Part shown: piece by piece, positions 9,301 through 24,300 of the stretch
Layout: each line of letters starts with the position of its first letter
How positions within the stretch are numbered: the stretch's first letter is position 1
Assembly (NCBI GenBank): GCA_016806645.1
Contig: JACSYO010001810.1
Span: 3,645,001 to 3,709,000, forward strand
DNA from: Ophiodon elongatus
Lineage: Eukaryota > Chordata > Actinopteri > Perciformes > Hexagrammidae
Reading direction: 5' to 3'
Length of the DNA: 64,000 bases
The notes under the pieces: generated by a model
Databases searched by the model: none
What the model was told of the DNA's origin: nothing
Seen by the model: only the letters and a program-made list of their open reading frames with translations
Program-made: the position numbers and the translations under genes

Positions 9301-12300
9301 AGGAAAGACAAGTCTAGAAAGAAGGAACAGGAAAACATTAAATCACATGAAAACACTTAAACAAGAAACTAACTCAGAAAGAAAGCCCTGATCTTTAGTC
9401 TCAGATTAAACCTTCTTAAGAGCAGTTTTGCACTGTTTAGCCTGGCTTTTACCTTCTTCTGATTTGAAACTGTGAAATTGGGACTTTGTCAGAATGAAGA
9501 CATAGAAATTTGAGGATTAAGGAAAAGTTACAAAGAAGACGTTCTTTTCAGAATGTAAGAAGAACCCTTGCAAAAAATAGCGCCGTTGAAAGGTTCAGCC
9601 TCAGTGTATCTGTCACCTTTCCCAGAAGTAATACTGTCAGGAAACACTGGCTGCATTTGAAAGCCTCCAGCAGATTGGTTTCTCCTTGGCATATGTGGTT
9701 TTAAGTTATCAACCTAGGTCTTAATGCATGGCAGCTATAACCATCTTAATTTTTGTTCCAAAGCAGATTTAGATAGTGCTATTTAATTCATTCGTTTAGC
9801 TAATTCATTTATTAATTTTATTTTATTGTCATATATTTCTTCAGTTTGATAACACAATTTCATTTTTGTTTTTAAAACGTTGTGGTCCTGTAGTAATAGT
9901 GTTGTCTGGACATTCAATACTTGAATTTCTTGATTCTAGAGGGAAATATTGTATATTTCTTTAATAGAGCAGCATCTCTGAGCAGTTTGTATACTATATG
10001 CAATCCTGCTGCCATGCTATAGATGATGCTGAAACCTCTGGGATCACTGCCTTGCAACAAAGGCTCCCTTTGAGCAGATTGGGAGCAATTTTATCATTGG
10101 TAAACTGAGCAGGAAAAAAAAGTTTTGCTTTCTGGATAGCTGCAGAAGGAGTTAAATATACAGCTGGTTTTGCTGGGTTGGTTGTAAAGCAGTTTGCTGT
10201 TTTGCTGGCTAAATAATCTGAGACAAGAATTCTCGAGTATGTGTCTCTTAGTGCACTAGTACAGGCACTGACCCCGCTACTGTTGTGGAAGTGATCCACC
10301 TTTAAAAGAGAACATTACATAAAGGAGATGATAAACCTCCTTCAGGTTTGTAGGCAATTCATTTTCGGTAGTTTACCTTTAAGATGTTATATTTTGTGCC
10401 CAGGTATATAACCATACATTTTTTCGTCACTGCATTCGTCTATAATTCCTTGTAAATATAGTAACTTCAAGCTGTCCTAGTGGAATAATAGCACTATAGC
10501 TCTGGTGTAGTGCAGGATTTAACTTCAGTTAACTAACACCAATATTTTGTGTAGCTGTAGGCAGCTATTTGATTAAGAAGGAAGAATGTTTCCAAAATGC
10601 TGGATAAGACAAGACAGAGATAGACCACCAACCCCAAGCGAGCACCACCAATCACCACCTCACAGCTCTTCTCACAAAGAATTTGGGTTGAAATGGTTGC
10701 GGTACCACCCAGTACCACTATTTATCCCAATTACATTTAAGACTGGACAGGAACAGCATGCACCATAAATCAGGCTGTCAGAGAGACAATCAGAATTGCA
10801 TGGGTCTGATGGAGTGCTCTGCCACTGAACTATGCTGCTTGAATCAATCTCTTCTGGAAAACGTCAGGGAAGGTAGAGTGGTGGTACCTTATCTCTACAG
10901 ATGCCACTCAGTGGGAACATCAAAAGGAGGTTCTGGATGGTTGCGGTGAAGATTGTGTAACTGTCAGGGGGATGGCTGGCACGCTTGTCTCCAAGGCTTG
11001 TCAATGTTGTTAACATCCCTACGCCCTTACGCCATGTTTAAAAAAAACAACTTTAAGTATTTAAGAATTGATCAATTATCTTTTTTGTCATTACTTTTTT
11101 TATATTTTCTTTTTCCTTGTCTCAAGATGTGCAGAATGACACTGTTTGGACAGAATTTAAAAAGAATAATAACAGTGATATTAATAATAATAATAATATT
11201 ATTGTCATCAACATTAAAATGGCAAAACATTAATGGATAAAGGTTTTTATTGCTTGTAAGAAAAAGCTTGAAATCTAGCACTGAATCATGCAGTATTTTA
11301 ACTCTGTTTAGGATGTGAGTTGGGGCAGTTCCGCTGTGCGACAGGTCGATGTATACCAGGCGACTGGCACTGTGACGGCACATCAGACTGTGTGGATGAC
11401 TCTGATGAACACGACTGCCGTGAGTTTCTCATTATTTTGCTCTGTAGGCCGACATAGCACCTGAGAGATTGGGATATTTAGTATAATGCTTCTTGGATAT
11501 GTCATTCCAACCTGAATTACAGCAGTGGTGGAAGAATTACTCAGATCATTTACTTACATTTAAATAAGTAAATTATACTTAATTTAATCTATAATAGTGC
11601 ATCCATCATATTTTACAATTTTGATTTTATATTTTGTATAAAATCTTAATCTGCGAGGTAAGTAGTAACTTTAGTGCTGTAAAACTGTGTCAAATATAAA
11701 AACGCCTACGATGTTTTCTGCATACATTTAGTGGAGCAGAACTAGAATAGCATGAAAACACTTAAGTAATGCATGAGTAACTCAAAAATGTACTTGTGTA
11801 CTGTACTTAAACAAATGCACCTTGTAGCTAACTGTAAATAATGAAATAATCTGTGTGTATTCCCACAGCTCAGGTAACATGTGATGACAGCCATTTCTCA
11901 TGTCTGAGTGACGGCGAGTGTATCCCTGTCATGTGGGTTTGTGATGATGAGGAGGACTGTGAGGATGGATCAGATGAGAGGCACCACTGCAGTAAGTGCA
12001 TTTTACAAGATTAGCAATTCTTCAGAGGTGCTTATAAATGTTTTGCGGAAAATATCCAAATTATTCCATTTGTATTTTTAACAATAAGATCTTTAGGATA
12101 TACAGTATATCTGCCAAAGGGTCTGTGGAAGTTAAGGAATTAGATACCTGTTACCTTTTTATCTACAATACAAGAAGATAAAAGTTTAAGTGCATATAAG
12201 AACTATGTGAATAAAACCTTTCTGTGTCACTTTCCAATCCGTCCCCAGTTGGAAGGACGTGCACCAGTGGGCAGTTCAGCTGTAGTAACGGGGCATGCAT

Positions 12301-15300
12301 CCCAGGAGAATACCGATGTGACCGTCTGGCAGACTGCTCAGACGGCTCTGATGAGAGAGACTGCCGTAAGTCTTCTCCGTGGAGGTTGCCCTTTTTTTTT
12401 AGTATTTCAGGTTCCTGTGGCATTTTAATCAATTTGTTAAGATTAAGAGGCTCGCTGACTGACAGAATGGGCCACAATATGCTTCTTGTTGTCAGAGGTT
12501 GATTGCAGATTCCTTGGTGGATTAGTCAAGCTGAAGTTCAGCTGCTATGCTATTATTGTGCCGACATGGTAAACTCACAGCACTACTCACTGTGGTAATC
12601 TCACAATGGCATAAAGAATGCTGTGGCAACTGCTGTTGTTATGGTGGTGGCGTTACATTTTCGTCTCTTATCCTTCCCATTCACAGAGCTTTTCATGTTT
12701 TAACAGCTGAAACGAGCACAGTTGTCAGGGTGATTTGAGTGCTTAGTGGTGCCCTGATGATGATTTCATCTTTCAGATTACCCCGAGTGTACACAGCTGA
12801 GGTGTGCTAATGGAGCCTGCTACAACCAGACCCAGAAATGTGACCAGATACTTGACTGCCGTGATGGCTCTGATGAGGCAAATTGCAGTAAGAAGTCATT
12901 TTGTTTTGTAATAAACTGTTCACATGGCAGCCATTGTTGAGCCTCCCAAAAAGTGCAACCTAAAAAGCAATAGCATCCATAGCCTGACATCATCACCAAA
13001 TAGATATTTGTGTCTTTTTCTGTTGTGTTTTCTTTAGCACAGCGCTGCAACACGGGCCTGTTCCCGTGTCATAACGGGGTTTGTGTTCCTCAACGCTACG
13101 TCTGTGACCATGACGATGACTGTGGAGACCGAAGTGATGAGCTAAACTGCAGTATGTAGCCTCTGTCTTTCTACCGTCTCTTGTTTTTTAATCGAATCCC
13201 CCAGTATGTCATAACTCTTATCTTCACCCAGATAAATGTCTCTGATCTTTTCTCTACATTGATATTCTTCACCTGCAGCATATGCTACGTGTAGAGGGAA
13301 CTACTTCACCTGCCCTAGTGGCCGCTGTATACACCAAGTCTGGGTTTGTGATGGAGAGGATGACTGTGAGGACAATGCAGATGAGAAAGGCTGTGGTAGG
13401 TATTTAACCAGTTGTCATAAATCAGGTTAATTGTTGCTGTAAGGACCAGAAATATTAATGTTTAAAGAACACAATAATGTGTAAAAACTCAAGCTCTCTG
13501 TGTGAACCTGATTCATCTCCAGTCTCCATGGTTTGTTCGTGCTGGCAAGACGCTATGTCTGTGCTCCTTTAAGTGTGTTATTCAAATGCCTCTTTGTGGC
13601 ACAAGATCACGCAGCCCCCCAAAGGGCTTTAGAATTCCTCCACACGGCTGGGAAGAGTGTGTGTTTTTAGAGGATGGGCTGCAGAAGCCCTCTGAGCCCC
13701 CATGTGACCCCCTCAAAGCTCCACTCCCCTGTGTCGATTTAAAGTGACAGTAATTTCCCTGACAATAAAGTCCTAGTCACAATTTTCTTAAGATCAGCAG
13801 CACATTCCTGTGGAGATAAGGCTGACTATCAACACATACTTTGCCCGCTTAAACTATCTGCTGTTGTGTTTTCCCTTTTCTATGTGTACGCCTGCACAGA
13901 TAAAGATGAACTGTTTTCTCTGCAGATAATGTACCGCGGGAGTGTTACCCAGGAGAATGGCCCTGTCCATCCTCTGGCCTGTGTATCCCCATTGATCAGC
14001 TGTGTGATGGAACGGCTCACTGCTCCGAGGGAGAGGATGAAACTAACAGCACAGCTGGGCGCAACTGCAGTTAGTACCAACACAACTTGTTTTTAGTTCA
14101 CATTAAGATATCTCATATCACAGAAACTTTTTTATTGAAGTATATTCATTCACTAAAGTGGTTTCTGTGTCCAGGTATCTGGAGATGTGCCTCTCTAAGC
14201 TGTGAGTATCGCTGTCAAGCTTCCCCTGATGGAGGGACCTGCTCTTGTCCTTCTGGATACATTGTCAGCAGCAACAACAGTCGCTCATGTATAGGTATTT
14301 ATCCTTCAATGCCTTTACATTACATTGGCACAATGATTGAGATCCTTAAAATGAGTTGGGATGTTCAATGCTTTTCCATGTAATAGAAAGTCAAATCTAC
14401 GTTCGCTTAGTAAATTTGATAATAATAATAATAATAATAATAATAATATAAATAATTATAGACGTGCACATAATATCTGTTGTTTTTATTTGGACTCACT
14501 TTGGACTCATAGCTGAATTTAAAATAAATGACAGGAAGGATAAGAAAGTTTTGTTGATTCACACTTCATTACAGCTCTATTTTGTTGTCTTAAAATGTAT
14601 TAAAAGTGCAGTTTTACTCAAACAAAACATATCAGTGTTTAATCGTCCTCTGCTGTGATTTTGATTTCATCCTGAAGACTTTGACGACTGTTCGATGTGG
14701 GGCGTATGTGACCAGCTGTGTGAGGACCGCATAGGCTCGCATCGCTGCAGCTGTCGAGAGGGCTACGTCCTGGAGCAGCACAGATACTGCAGAGCTGACG
14801 TCTCAAGTGAGTGTCACTTCCTCTCTGTTTGAACAGATTTTCTAACATGCTGTATGCTCAGATTTTGAATGTGTGAATGATCCATCTAAACGACTGCCAT
14901 TAGCATAGCCCCCTTTCCTGTTTGCCAACCACTGTGGCTGCTTCACTGAGCGTCTGCACTTCTTACTGGTGCATTGTTGCGTACCGAATGCTGTTTTAGT
15001 TACTCTCTTGCCTTTGTGGAACATAGAAAGAGTGTTGACTGAGAGGCTGACCTCTGTGCCTTTAGCTTTAGTGAAAAGAGTGTGTAAGGATAGTAGCTAG
15101 AAAGTACTCTACCTTCATTGGTCTTAGTCAGGGTTTTGAATTAATGCGCTACATTCTGTAAATTTCCACTGATATTTTAGTTGAGCATGCCTACAACAAA
15201 ATAGAGTTTAGCTTGAATACAAATCAGGCTCTGCTTTCTAAACTGACATTTTCGAAAGGCTTCTTTATGTTGTGTTTTCTAACTTGTTGTATTTTGTTTG

Positions 15301-18300
15301 TCACTTGTTGTACTGCAGCCGGAGTCCCTTCCTTGCTATTTTCTAATGGCAGAGACCTGCTAATAGGTGACGTCCATGGCAACAATCTGCACACTTTGGT
15401 TCATTCACAGAACAGAGGGGTTGCAGTGGGAGTGGACTTCCATTATAATCTCCATAGGATATTCTGGACTGATACCATTCAGAATAAGGTATTTAAAAAA
15501 AAATCTAATTTCCATATTCATGTTATATGTACTTATTGACCTGAGAGCATTACCTGGATGAATATTGTTATGCCACGGTAAGAGATCACGGGAATAGACC
15601 TCTGTTTTGTTTGAGGAAATACTTGAGATAAACTTGAGCTGCAGAATGAAATTCTTTCAGTTATCCTGTAAAATATCAGCAATGTTGATACTATAATAAT
15701 GGGATAGCTGTTGGCTCCTTTGCGGCTGGGTCATAATGAAGGGAAGTAGATGTGGAATGGAATCCAAATGGCCTAATCTTGAAACCTGTCCGATAGGCTG
15801 GTATGATGTTCACATACCAGGGTGCAATTTTTGTAACTCGATCTTGTTTGAAGTAATCATGCTGTATTTGTTTTCAGTGGCACTGTCCATCTATATGCAT
15901 TCTTTGGCACGCTAAAAGGTCTTTGTCAGCCTGTGCTTTGGCTCCTTAATGGTTTGAACTGCAGCCACTGGGCTGAAAGGCTAGGACTGGGCATCTGTGT
16001 ATATCACCCGCCTCCATGGCAGCACGTCAGATTAAAAGTAGGGAAAGCACAAACAGGGCATGTGAATGCAACTAGAAAGGTTAAACTATCAGGCTATTTC
16101 CACATCTTCAGTTTCTCTTTAAACAGGTCAGTTGAAATCCTGCTTTTAGACAAATGGATCTTGTTTCAAAAGAGGCAGAGCTGCTAAGAGCAATACCCCC
16201 CTAACCAGCTGCATGGTGCCAAGGTTTCCACTCCGAGAAACTCGTGCCATCATAGTATCGTTAGAGTGGCAGGTTCAGAAAACCACGTTACAGGCTTCAA
16301 AGATATCTAACAAGACAGAATTGTCAGATAGGCGAACAAATAATCCCTCTCTGCCTTTTTCTACTCTCTAAAATGTGTTTGTCATTGTTAGCTTTACATT
16401 CACGGTCTATCTTAACACAATACTCACATTCCCATATGTTTAGTGAAATAGTTTATGTTTGCTATAATTGTTTCTCCTGTTCAAAATCCAAGGTCTATGT
16501 TATGTTTGAAAAATCAAGTGACTGTATCATTTTTGTTGCAGTCTTTTTAGTGCAAAATGTGCATTACTGTCCCTTTGCAGTGGCTCAACAAGGAAGCACT
16601 GTCCGTTGAAGCTTTTGAATGATGCCCACTCGATTTGTCTGACTCACTGTTGAAGCCTGAAGCCTGCTAAAGCTACATTTTAGAAGTAATTTTTACTCAG
16701 GATAAGGAATTGGGATTTGTCTCCCATCACTTAACTTGTAAAGGTATAGTGGAGTAATGTCTACCTGAGCAGAGAATGAAGTTTCTCTCCCTCTGTGTCT
16801 GTTGTTATACAAGCTTCTCCTTGCTGTGTTGACTGCACGGGCTTTTAGTGCGTTTTCGTGTGTTTTCGAGCATGTGAGCGAGCAATTGATTCAGATGAGA
16901 TAACAACACTTTCAATGTACCTAGAGGCATATGAGTATTGTATTAAGAAAATGTGAACTCATCTTTTAATATCTTCCCTTAATTTATTGAAGCAGTGACC
17001 ACCTACGAGCAAATTTCTTGACAACAATGCCGTCTTTTGTGTACAGGTGTTTTCTGTGGATATGGATGGTTCCAATATGCAGGTGGTTTTAAATGTATCA
17101 GTTGACTACCCTGAGAACTTGGCGGTGGATTGGGTGAACAATAAACTGTATGTGGTGGAGGCCAGCGCCAACAGGATTGACATGGTGGACTTTGATGGAA
17201 GTAACCGGGTCACACTCATCACTGAAAACCTTGGAAACCCTAGAGGACTAGCGGTGGACCCCACTGTCGGGTAAGCACATCTCCCAGTTTCCATCCATTC
17301 ATCTATCCACGCATTCCCAAACCCCACATACAGTATCTGTCGTGCTCCATTGGCATGGAATAATGGGGTGTGTGTATGAGATTAGCAGATTGCCCTGGGT
17401 GGATTAGTGAGGAGCAATGTAAGTGATGACCCTCATTGTAATCCAATAGTATAGTTCGAGGGGGGAGGAGAGCCAGGTGGCTACAAATAAATTGCTTATC
17501 GTAAATTAATGTACAGCTCTTTGGTGAGATGCACAGCCACCCACCTGGAGACATAATGTGATGCTGTGGATGCCGGACTTAATTGACAAAAGAAAGTCTC
17601 CTAAATCTTTCAGAGGGGATTACATGTCATGTTATTTCTGTGGTCCTGGCTGCACATAGCAGTCCTCGTGTAATGATCCGATGCAGATTAAACATTTAAC
17701 CTCCTTTCACAGGTATATGTTCTTCTCAGATTGGGAGGCATTGAATGGACAACCAGGACTGGAGCGTTGCTTTATGGACGGCACCAACCGTTATGGGATC
17801 ATTGGGACTAAACTGGGCTGGCCAGCTGGTATCACACTAGACATTGAAGCCAAGCGCATCTACTGGGTTGACAGTCGTTATGACTACATTGAAACTGCAA
17901 CATATGATGGTCTTCATAGGTAAATATGTCATGTGTTATTCCTAAAAAAACAAACACACCATTCATAGGTAATTTGGAAACAAAAACAAAAGCAAAACTC
18001 CAATAATTCTTGAGGGTGAACAAGTAGAAAGGTCCATGTATTTATATTCTAATAAATCAATGTTCTCAACATTTGTTCAATAGAAAAACAGTGGTCCATG
18101 GAGGTGCTGTGATCCCACACCCATTTGGCATCAGCCTGTTTGAGCACACGGTCTATTTCACGGACTGGACCAAGATGGCCGTGATGAAAGCCAACAAGTT
18201 CACTGACAGCAGTCCTCAAGTTGTTTACAGTACATCACAGACTCCACATGGAGTTGTAGTGATACATCAGTTGAAACAGCCATATGGTAAGTCCCTCAAT

Positions 18301-21300
18301 GAGACAAATGTGTCTTCTTCAGAGAGATACAGTTCACAGTATAATGTAAATTTACCCAGAGTTTCTACAATTCAACTGTTTCTAAAGAAAGAGCCATAGA
18401 TAGCTATAGTTGAAGATAATCAGAATCTGTAATCAATTTCATATAAGCTTGCCAGCTAAAGGAATTCTTTTTTTATGTTTGTCTCCAGTGCCAAACCCTT
18501 GTAGTGTAGACAGAGGTGGATGTGAGCAGATCTGTGTTCTGAGTCACAGGAGTGACAATGGAGGACTGGGTTACCGCTGCAAATGTCGCATGGGCTACGA
18601 CATACATGCTGATGGCAAGCGATGTTTTGGTAAGAGAAGATTTTTCTTATGACTGCAGTGATTTGCTTCTTGAACAGATCTCAGTATGTTTCCTTTTAAG
18701 TGTATGTCTATCTTGTTTCAAATGGTCTTCTGATTTCCTATCTTCAGCTGTGAGGCAGTTTCTGCTGTTCTCCAGCCAGCTGGCCGTGAGAGGGATCCCC
18801 TTCAACCTCTCATCTCAGGAGGACATCATGCTGCCCATCACTGGATCACCTTCCTACTTTGTCGGGGTGGATTTTAGTGCTGAAGACGATGTCATCTTCT
18901 TCTCAGACACAGCCAAAGATATTATTTATAAACAAAAAGTCGATGGGACTGGTGAGCATCTTGTTTGGTTGCTCTAGCTGAATTGTTCAGAATAGCCTGC
19001 ACATACTCACATCATAACAAATTCATAACAATACAAAGAAAGACATAGTCTTGTATGAAAGCAATCAGCAGCTAATGTGTTTTGAGTGTTTTCTCTGTGC
19101 TTACATCATTGGATAATTTCTGTCCTTGCAGAGATCTCTACCATGTGATTCAGCCAGGCTTATACAGGGAGTTAAGGGAGTGCCTGATGGGGCCGACTGG
19201 TACTATGGGGGAGGGAGTGGACGGGAGTATGGACAGTGGAAAATGTATCATATATTCAACTTACATCTGAAACTAATGACCTGAAAATGAGCAGAACAGA
19301 CTAATCAAGAATGTTTTACCAAAATGTTTTGATATTTCATTTGAAAACCATAAACTAAGCGGTGGAAAGTAGTCACTAATGTCCACACAAAAAATAAAAG
19401 AAACACCACTGCTCTGATCAGTGATGTTGTTTTTGGAGCTGCTCTAGTTTTTTCTGTCCGGTCCACATGGGGAAAATGCAAGCTGACAGCCTATTTATTT
19501 AAATGTGCTCCTCTTTAATCTCTGTGTTAAACGGTGGTCTGACTGCTTTGATCTGCACAGGCAGGGAGGTACTGGCAGCCAATAGAGTGGATGGAGTGGA
19601 GGACCTGGCTTACGACTGGATTTCAAAAAACCTTTACTGGACTGACCCGCGATACAGGAGCATATCTGTAATGAAGCTTGCTGATAAGTCCAGGAGAGCC
19701 ATCATACAAAACCTCAACAACCCTCGTGCCATCGTGGTGCATCCACCCATTGGGTAAATCTATATAAGGCTGTAGATTTAATCATATTTTTGTGAATGTT
19801 GTCCCTTTAAGCAAATATTGGTATTGTATATACGCTATAAAACTATACACTATAAAACTATACTATACACTACATTTGAGGTTTGTAGGAATTCAGTAGG
19901 ATTCAGACTATACATAGGAACAGGGAACTTTCTGCAAACCAACCATGTATGTCTGGTCACTCACCTTAAGATGTGCTCACTCATTAATAAAAACACCTCA
20001 AATGAGGCAACCCCAACCACCCACCCACCAGATAAAAGAAATACAATATATTTAGAACAAGCTGTTATTACCAATAGCTTCGAAGTCATTAGGCCTCTGT
20101 GTCCAACAGCTCAGATTAGTTCAGTGTGAAGGGCAGTATTGTAGCGAACACTAAGAAGTTGGCTTAAACAGAAAAACACAATAATGTGGAAGTATCCAAA
20201 ACAGAATCTAAATAAATAGGATTTCTATCACCTTGGTAGGCTTGCAGTAGATGCTTTAAAGTATTAAAAGCGGGTACATTTTTGAATGACATATGACATT
20301 TATGCTTGTTATCTATTTGATTTGGACAGGTATATTTTTTGGACTGACTGGTACCGGCCAGCGAAGATTATGAGGGCTTGGGGTGACGGGTCACATGCCC
20401 TGTCTATTGTAAACACTACTCTTGGCTGGCCAAATGGCCTCGCTATTGACTGGAGGTGAGTCAAGCATCCTATAGCCATGTGGCTAAAATAGTTCCACGA
20501 CACACTATTTCACCTTGACATTGATGGAATTTGTAACTGTTTTACCTATAAATTATGGTTGCTATAGCAATGTTTTTTTCTGATCATGCCCCCGACAGCA
20601 TTTTTGACTCATTCTAAACTCTCGCTCTCTACTTTGATCTCTACCCCAGCTCAATGCGTCTGTATTGGGTGGATGCTTTCTTTGACAAAATTGAGCACAG
20701 CAATTTTGATGGACAGAACAGGATTTCTTTGAACCGCATAACCCAGATCTCCCACCCATTTGGTCTCACCATTTTTGAAGGTAATAAGTCCTGGCATAAA
20801 CAACAAGTGGCCTATAAAGTTGCAGTACAGGAACATGTATTTTTATCTAAATAAAGAGGGAGTTAATCTCACTGGCATTGACTTGAACTGTGGTTTACCA
20901 TTCTCGCTTTAATGAGGGTCATTTCAAAAGAGCAATTACAGCTACCAGGAGGTGATGAAAGATAAACTAACTGATGTTCTGCTCTGTTGCTCCTATCTCT
21001 TGAAGACTATGCATATTTCACTGACTGGCGCCTGGGTGGCATTGTACGTGTGCGCAAAACCGATGGTGGGGAGATGGTCATTATCAGAAGAAGAATCAGC
21101 CACATCATGCATGTCAAGTCTTTCAATTCCAACTCTCAGATTGGTCAGTAGTTTTATTCACTGCTCCTCTCACTCTGCATGCGTAGCTGAGGCTCACACT
21201 TGTCGGTCATATTCCTGGTAATTACCCTCCACTCTCCTTCTCAGGTTCCAACCTCTGCAACAGGCAGACAAATCCTAATGGAGACTGCAGCCACTTCTGC

Positions 21301-24300
21301 TTTCCTGCCCCAGACTCACAGAGGGTGTGTGGCTGTCCGTATGGCATGAAGCTGTTGCCCAACCATCAGACGTGTGTGGAAGACCCTTCCAATGAGCCCC
21401 CGACACTGCAGTGCGGAGCCAATTCCTTCTCCTGCAGCAACAGCAAATGTATCCCAAACAGCTACAGATGCGATGGTGTTGACGACTGCCATGACAACAG
21501 TGACGAAGTCGACTGTGGAATTAACAGTAATGCCTTTTTTTTTTGTGAATCCATTCTATAATACTCGCCCGACCTGACCAGAGTAGAAACGTTTTTACTT
21601 ATTTTTAAAAAATGGTTCAGTTTAATGTTGCAATATTTCAATCAGGATTATTATTTATTTTTTCAGACACCACTTGCTCCCCCTCTGCATTCACGTGTGC
21701 CAATAAGCACTGCGTTCCTGCAGGATGGCACTGTGATGGGCACAATGACTGTTTTGATAACAGCGATGAGTCCAACTGCCCTACACAGATGCCTGGAACG
21801 TGCCCTGCCAATCAGTTTACCTGTGGCAACCACCGCTGCATCCCACATACCTGGCGTTGTGACACTGATAATGACTGTGGGGACAGTTCAGATGAAGCAG
21901 ATTGCCGTAAGTATCCCTATAGAGGCTACCAACTGGAAATCAATAGGATTTGATTTAAATACAGAATAGGCAGAAATATGGCAAATAGCCAATATCATTA
22001 CAGTGGCAGGACTTTATTTCAGGAAGCAAACTACAAGCAAATATGTTGGAGAATACTTTAATGCACAGATTTTAAAGAAAGGGTTAAATTAACCTACATA
22101 TATAGCCCTAATTATAAAAACTTAGAGATAAAAGCCGGTCAATAGGCCACTGGAGAACTAATTCACTTTTATAAGTATTTTTTTTTAGATGCCTCTAAGT
22201 CTATCCAGGATAATGTTGAATGCCTCACCTCTGCCCCAAATACAAAAATAGGTTACTCAAACAAAAAAAGTTATATCCACTGAATTTGCCTTTGACCTGA
22301 TGGTACATGGTTGATGTGGTACTTATAGAAACGGGATTTTTGTTCCTTTAAAAAATAAGACGTGTACAGTATTGTATGTTTTGATTAAGAAACACTTGCA
22401 GATTAGCTTGTAAACTCATATTGTTACTCATACAGATCTGAGAGGCACATGCAATCCAGGACAATTTCAGTGTCCTGACCACCGTTGCATAGATCCCAGC
22501 TATGTCTGTGATGGGGACAGGGACTGTGTGGATGGGGCGGACGAGCAGGGATGCAGTGAGTATCTTTCTGGATTACAGTTTTCCCTGGGCATACTCATAG
22601 TCGCTGGTCTCATCTGGTCTTTACTTATAAAAGATCAATCTATTCAGTTTCATCCGGCTGGTATTTATAAAACTAATGAAAGTAATTGCTGATCAGATCT
22701 ATTTAAATCAGGTCTCATGATCACTACTTAGGACCTAATTGTAAACTTGCTTCAACCCAGCCTCTCACTTTGAGATTTTATGAATTGGAACTTTATCTGG
22801 CATTTCCCATTAAATAATGAATGAATTTGTTTAGTCATTCATGCATTCATTCAGCAACGATCTGTTTGCACGAGCTAAACATGCTTAAGAAGTTGTCGAG
22901 GTCAATTGAATGCTCTGTAAAATTCAACCAGCATTTGCTAAGCCTCTTAGTTTATACAAAAATGCAGAAATATTGAATATCAGGTTTAACATACTCAACT
23001 GGATTCTTTCAGTTTACAACTGCACTGTGAATGAGTTCAAGTGCTCCAGTGGTCACCAGTGTGTCAACTCCTACTACCGCTGTGATGGAGTCTTTGATTG
23101 CAGTGATCGCTCAGATGAGCAAGGCTGTCGTAAGTATTTAAAAAGGGCCTTTGGTCATTGGTTATATTACTAAAGCATGCATAATGATGTGCAATGTTGC
23201 TAATATATTTACATTTTCTCTAATTTTTGGACGATCCTGTCACGCTGTTTGTGGAAAATCTCAGCTACAAGGCCCCCAGGGATGTGCCACCATGAAAGTG
23301 AGTTCCAGTGTCAGTCAGATGGGAGCTGTGTACCGTCTACCTGGGAGTGTGATGGTCATCCAGACTGTGAGGATGGCAGCGACGAACACCATGCCTGTCC
23401 ACCTCGCACCTGCCCCTCCACACTCTTCCGCTGTGACAATGGAAACTGTGTGTTACGTAGCTGGCTTTGTGATGGGGACAACGATTGCAGGGACATGAGC
23501 GATGAAAGAGACTGTCCCACGCCGCCATTTCGATGTCCAAGCTGGCAATGGCAGTGTCCGGGCCACAGTTTATGCATCAACCTCACCACAGTTTGTGACA
23601 ACACTCCCGACTGCCCCAATGGTGCTGACGAGTCACCTCTCTGCAGTAAGTCTTAACTCTGCTCTCTTAGTCAACCTCGAACATGTTCTTTGTCTTTCAG
23701 AAATACTTGATTGTTTTATTAAGTTTGCTGGCATCCTCAAATTCAATGCAATTGTCACATGACATGACAAACACGATCAAACTCTCCATTGATTTAGTTA
23801 AATTTGACATTTTCTTCTAGTACTCCGTAAACAAGGGCTTCATTTCACAGAAAAAAATGTGTTGAATGTTATGTTTGTCTTTGGATTCGAGTGTGAAAAT
23901 CATGCATGTTTGTGATTTGACCTGTATTAACCTGAAAATGATCTGTGATTTTCCTTTCTTGCCTTTTTCACTACTTTCAGACGAGCCTTTGCCAGGTAGG
24001 AACAAACTCTCAATCATTGGTAGAAATGCTGCAAGTAGTTTTGATTCATTTTCAACAAACACAGTATCTTTATTAGCTTTTGTAATATTCATAGATTTGT
24101 TTCAAAACATAATCAAGGCCAACATTGCTGTTAGTAATGTGGGGTTGAATATAAAAATAATTTTCCACAAACATGCATTCAAAATAGTTATGGCTCAGAG
24201 TAGCACTTCTAAAGAGGTTAGTGCTTTGTTGTTCATTGATTACCATTGGAACATGTATATTAATTGCTTAATGTGATTGATTTTGTATTTGTGTTGTATG

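Noticed and set aside
19082..19270. 62-codon frame in lrp2 intron 16 with GEGVDGSMDSG
   Set aside because: Not in phase with neighbouring exons and not part of the YWTD or EGF pattern.
20600..20660. Alternative lrp2 acceptors before the exon at 20650
   Set aside because: Only the CCCCAG at 20649 keeps the phase and the MRLYWVD strand.
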